Assembly (NCBI GenBank): GCA_947037905.1 | Contig: CAMQUX010000065.1 | Span: 1-7,197 of the forward strand | Source: an uncultured Desulfovibrionaceae bacterium | GTDB lineage: Bacteria > Desulfobacterota > Desulfovibrionia > Desulfovibrionales > Desulfovibrionaceae | Direction of reading: 5' to 3' | DNA: 7,197 nucleotides | Shown: positions 6,000 through 7,197 of the stretch, piece by piece | How positions within the stretch are numbered: the first letter of the stretch is position 1 | How the letters are laid out: each line of letters begins with the position of its first letter | Position numbers and translations under genes: made by a program | The notes under the pieces: generated by a model | What the model was told of the DNA's origin: nothing | The model's database searches: none | The model's input: the letters and a program-made list of their open reading frames with translations, nothing else

Positions 6000-6113
6000 T
6001 TAACCTTGACGTTGCTTGTGGCGGGGATCTTCACATATCACCCGTAACACACCTTTACGACGAATCACTTTACATTTCGTACACATCTTTTTTACTGATG
6101 GTCTCACTTTCAT
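6000..6113 (-). CDS. rpmJ: 50S ribosomal protein L36 (bL36), zinc-binding form
   Basis: This 37-residue protein begins MKVRPSVKKMCTKCKVIRRK and ends DPRHKQRQG, the canonical L36 sequence. It is a small late-assembling large-subunit protein that helps fold 23S rRNA. The zinc ribbon is intact: Cys11, Cys14, Cys27 and His32. GGGAG lies about 8 bp before the ATG. It is the usual L36 found just before rpsM in the alpha operon, and stands 156 bp after map, so a promoter in that gap may start the L36-S13-S11-S4-alpha-L17 transcript. Confidence 0.97.
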   Translation of the reverse strand: MKVRPSVKKMCTKCKVIRRKGVLRVICEDPRHKQRQG

Positions 6114-6269
6114 GACCAGCTCCCACATTCTTCCATATATAAACATCCGCTTTAGGGATATTTAATTAAGTTATCCTCATACGAGGTTATACAAACAAAG
6201 ATTTTGTAGCTTATCTAATATTTTCTAAAAATACAAGTACAAATATCAATATTATCATTTTTATATTTA
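6114..6269 (-). promoter_or_regulatory. map-rpmJ gap, possible alpha-operon promoter/leader
   Basis: This 156-bp AT-rich gap is the longest within the ribosomal block. On the minus strand TTGTAC (6237-6242) is followed after 16-17 bp by the weak -10-like TATTAG/ATTAGA. Further down is an imperfect hairpin (6172-6178 with 6183-6189, one mismatch, 4-nt loop) with CCTC paired to GAGG. No clear terminator follows map, so readthrough from the spc operon is likely too. A leader target for S4 autoregulation would be expected around here by analogy with E. coli, but I cannot see the E. coli pseudoknot. Confidence 0.35.
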
Positions 6270-7037
6270 TTAGCTTACGCTTAATATAATTGGCCCGTTA
6301 CTTGTTATTGCTATAGTGTGCTCAAAATGCGCTGAAGGCAATCTATCTTTAGTAACTACAGTCCATTTATCATTTAAAACTTCAACATCATAATGACCTG
6401 AAGTTATCATTGGCTCTATACTTAAAGTCATACCTGCTTTTAAGAAAATTGGCTTAGATCCTTCTGTATGAAAATTAGGTACTTCAGGTTTCTCATGGGG
6501 ACTTGTTCCTATTCCATGACCTACAAAGCTCCTTACCACTCCAAATCCAGCATCCTCAGCAGTCTTTTGTATTGCACTTGAAATCGCATATAAATCATTA
6601 CCAACTTCAGCTTTTGCAATACCATCGTATAAAGATTTTTCTGTGATGGATAATAACTTTTCCAATTCAGAATTTATAACACCTACACCCCACGTACGTG
6701 CGGCATCTCCATAAAAATTTTTATAACACACTCCAAAATCAGCACTTACTATATCACCTTCCTGTAAAATCCGGTCTTCAGAGGGGAAACCATGCACGAC
6801 TTCTTCATTTATGGAGCAACAAAGTGCATAAGGAAAACCATATAATCCTAAAAAAGCAGGACGAATACCTGCTTCTTCACTTATTTTTAACGCTATTCTT
6901 TCTAAATCCATTGTACAAATACCAGGTTTTATCGCTTCACCTATAGCATCTAGCACTACTGAGACTAATCTATTAGCTTCTCGCATAAGAGCTATTTCTT
7001 GATCATTTTTAAGAAATATTCCTCGAAATTTTTTCAA
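6270..7037 (-). CDS. map: Methionine aminopeptidase, type I, TTG start
   Basis: Map removes the initiator methionine from nascent proteins when the second residue is small, using a dinuclear metal centre in the cytoplasm. All five ligands of the pita-bread fold are visible: Asp100 (SADFG), Asp111 (GDAART), His174 (VGHGIG), Glu208 (SIEPM) and Glu239 (HFEHT). His82 and His181 match the catalytic and substrate-binding histidines of the E. coli enzyme. The 255-residue length is standard. The start is TTG at 7035-7037: family homology begins there (MKKFRGIFLKN), AAGGGA lies about 8 bp upstream, and the first in-frame ATG is codon 18, inside the first helix. Only one base separates it from the secY stop, implying coupled translation. 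Confidence 0.97.
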   Translation of the reverse strand: MKKFRGIFLKNDQEIALMREANRLVSVVLDAIGEAIKPGICTMDLERIALKISEEAGIRPAFLGLYGFPYALCCSINEEVVHGFPSEDRILQEGDIVSADFGVCYKNFYGDAARTWGVGVINSELEKLLSITEKSLYDGIAKAEVGNDLYAISSAIQKTAEDAGFGVVRSFVGHGIGTSPHEKPEVPNFHTEGSKPIFLKAGMTLSIEPMITSGHYDVEVLNDKWTVVTKDRLPSAHFEHTIAITSNGPIILSVS

Positions 7038-7038
7038 T

Positions 7039-7197
7039 CTAACGTCCCTTAACTTTTTTCTTTTGCGCCATTAGTCCTTCATAATGCTGTGAAATCATAT
7101 GAGATTCAAGCTTACTCATGAAGTCCATAGCAACACCTACTACAATTAAAAGCGCTGTTCCTCCAAAGTAAAAAGGAGCATTAAAGCGTGCAATTAA
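7039..7197 (-). CDS. secY: Protein translocase subunit SecY, C-terminal fragment
   Basis: The last 52 codons and the stop are present; the rest lies beyond the window. SecY is the channel of the Sec export machinery in the inner membrane. The fragment shows the end of the protein: APFYFGGTALLIVVGVAMD is the last membrane helix, and the cytosolic tail follows (MSKLESHMISQHYEGLM) and ends in a basic KKKVKGR. The order secY-map-rpmJ is a standard end of the spc operon. Its final codons contain the ribosome binding site for map. Confidence 0.95.
   Translation of the reverse strand, partial: LIARFNAPFYFGGTALLIVVGVAMDFMSKLESHMISQHYEGLMAQKKKVKGR

Overview
The window is about two-thirds AT and most resembles a low-GC member of the Desulfovibrionaceae. 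The S13, S4 and S11 sequences and the order secY-map-rpmJ-rpsM-rpsK-rpsD-rpoA-rplQ fit that family. Combined with such AT richness, Lawsonia intracellularis is my best guess for the organism. This is inference from recalled family sequences, not from a search.

Right two-thirds (about 2842-7197, minus strand): the end of the spc operon running into the alpha operon. In transcription order it holds the C-terminus of SecY, methionine aminopeptidase (map, TTG start one base after the secY stop), a 156-bp gap that may carry a promoter or leader, rpmJ, rpsM, an 87-bp GC-richer structured spacer, rpsK, rpsD (TTG start, in the same frame as rpsK), rpoA and rplQ (overlapping rpoA by 11 bp). A 19-bp hairpin with a U-tract closes the operon. 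The products serve protein export (SecY), N-terminal Met removal (Map), ribosome assembly (L36, S13, S11, S4, L17) and transcription (RNA polymerase alpha).

Middle (about 1964-2841): a small two-TPR protein gene on the minus strand with its own strong ribosome binding site. A candidate promoter lies in front of it, with a perfect 14-bp palindrome in the spacer. Behind it lie 386 bp of AT-rich DNA without a convincing gene. A striking 25-bp perfect inverted repeat separates this from the next gene.

Left (1-1963): a divergent pair around a 166-bp AT-rich intergenic region. On the minus strand is a lipoprotein with a coiled coil and a long Pro/Ala/Val-rich region, cut by the window edge. On the plus strand is a 338-residue protein with about eight membrane segments and no recognised family. 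These two and the TPR protein are the only genes here without a clear role.

I found no CRISPR array, tRNA, rRNA, insertion sequence, phage gene or recognisable defence system. The points worth a second look are the two TTG starts, the in-frame rpsK-stop-rpsD junction, the rpsM-rpsK spacer, the palindrome at the TPR promoter, the long lysine-rich tail on L17 and the unassigned envelope genes.
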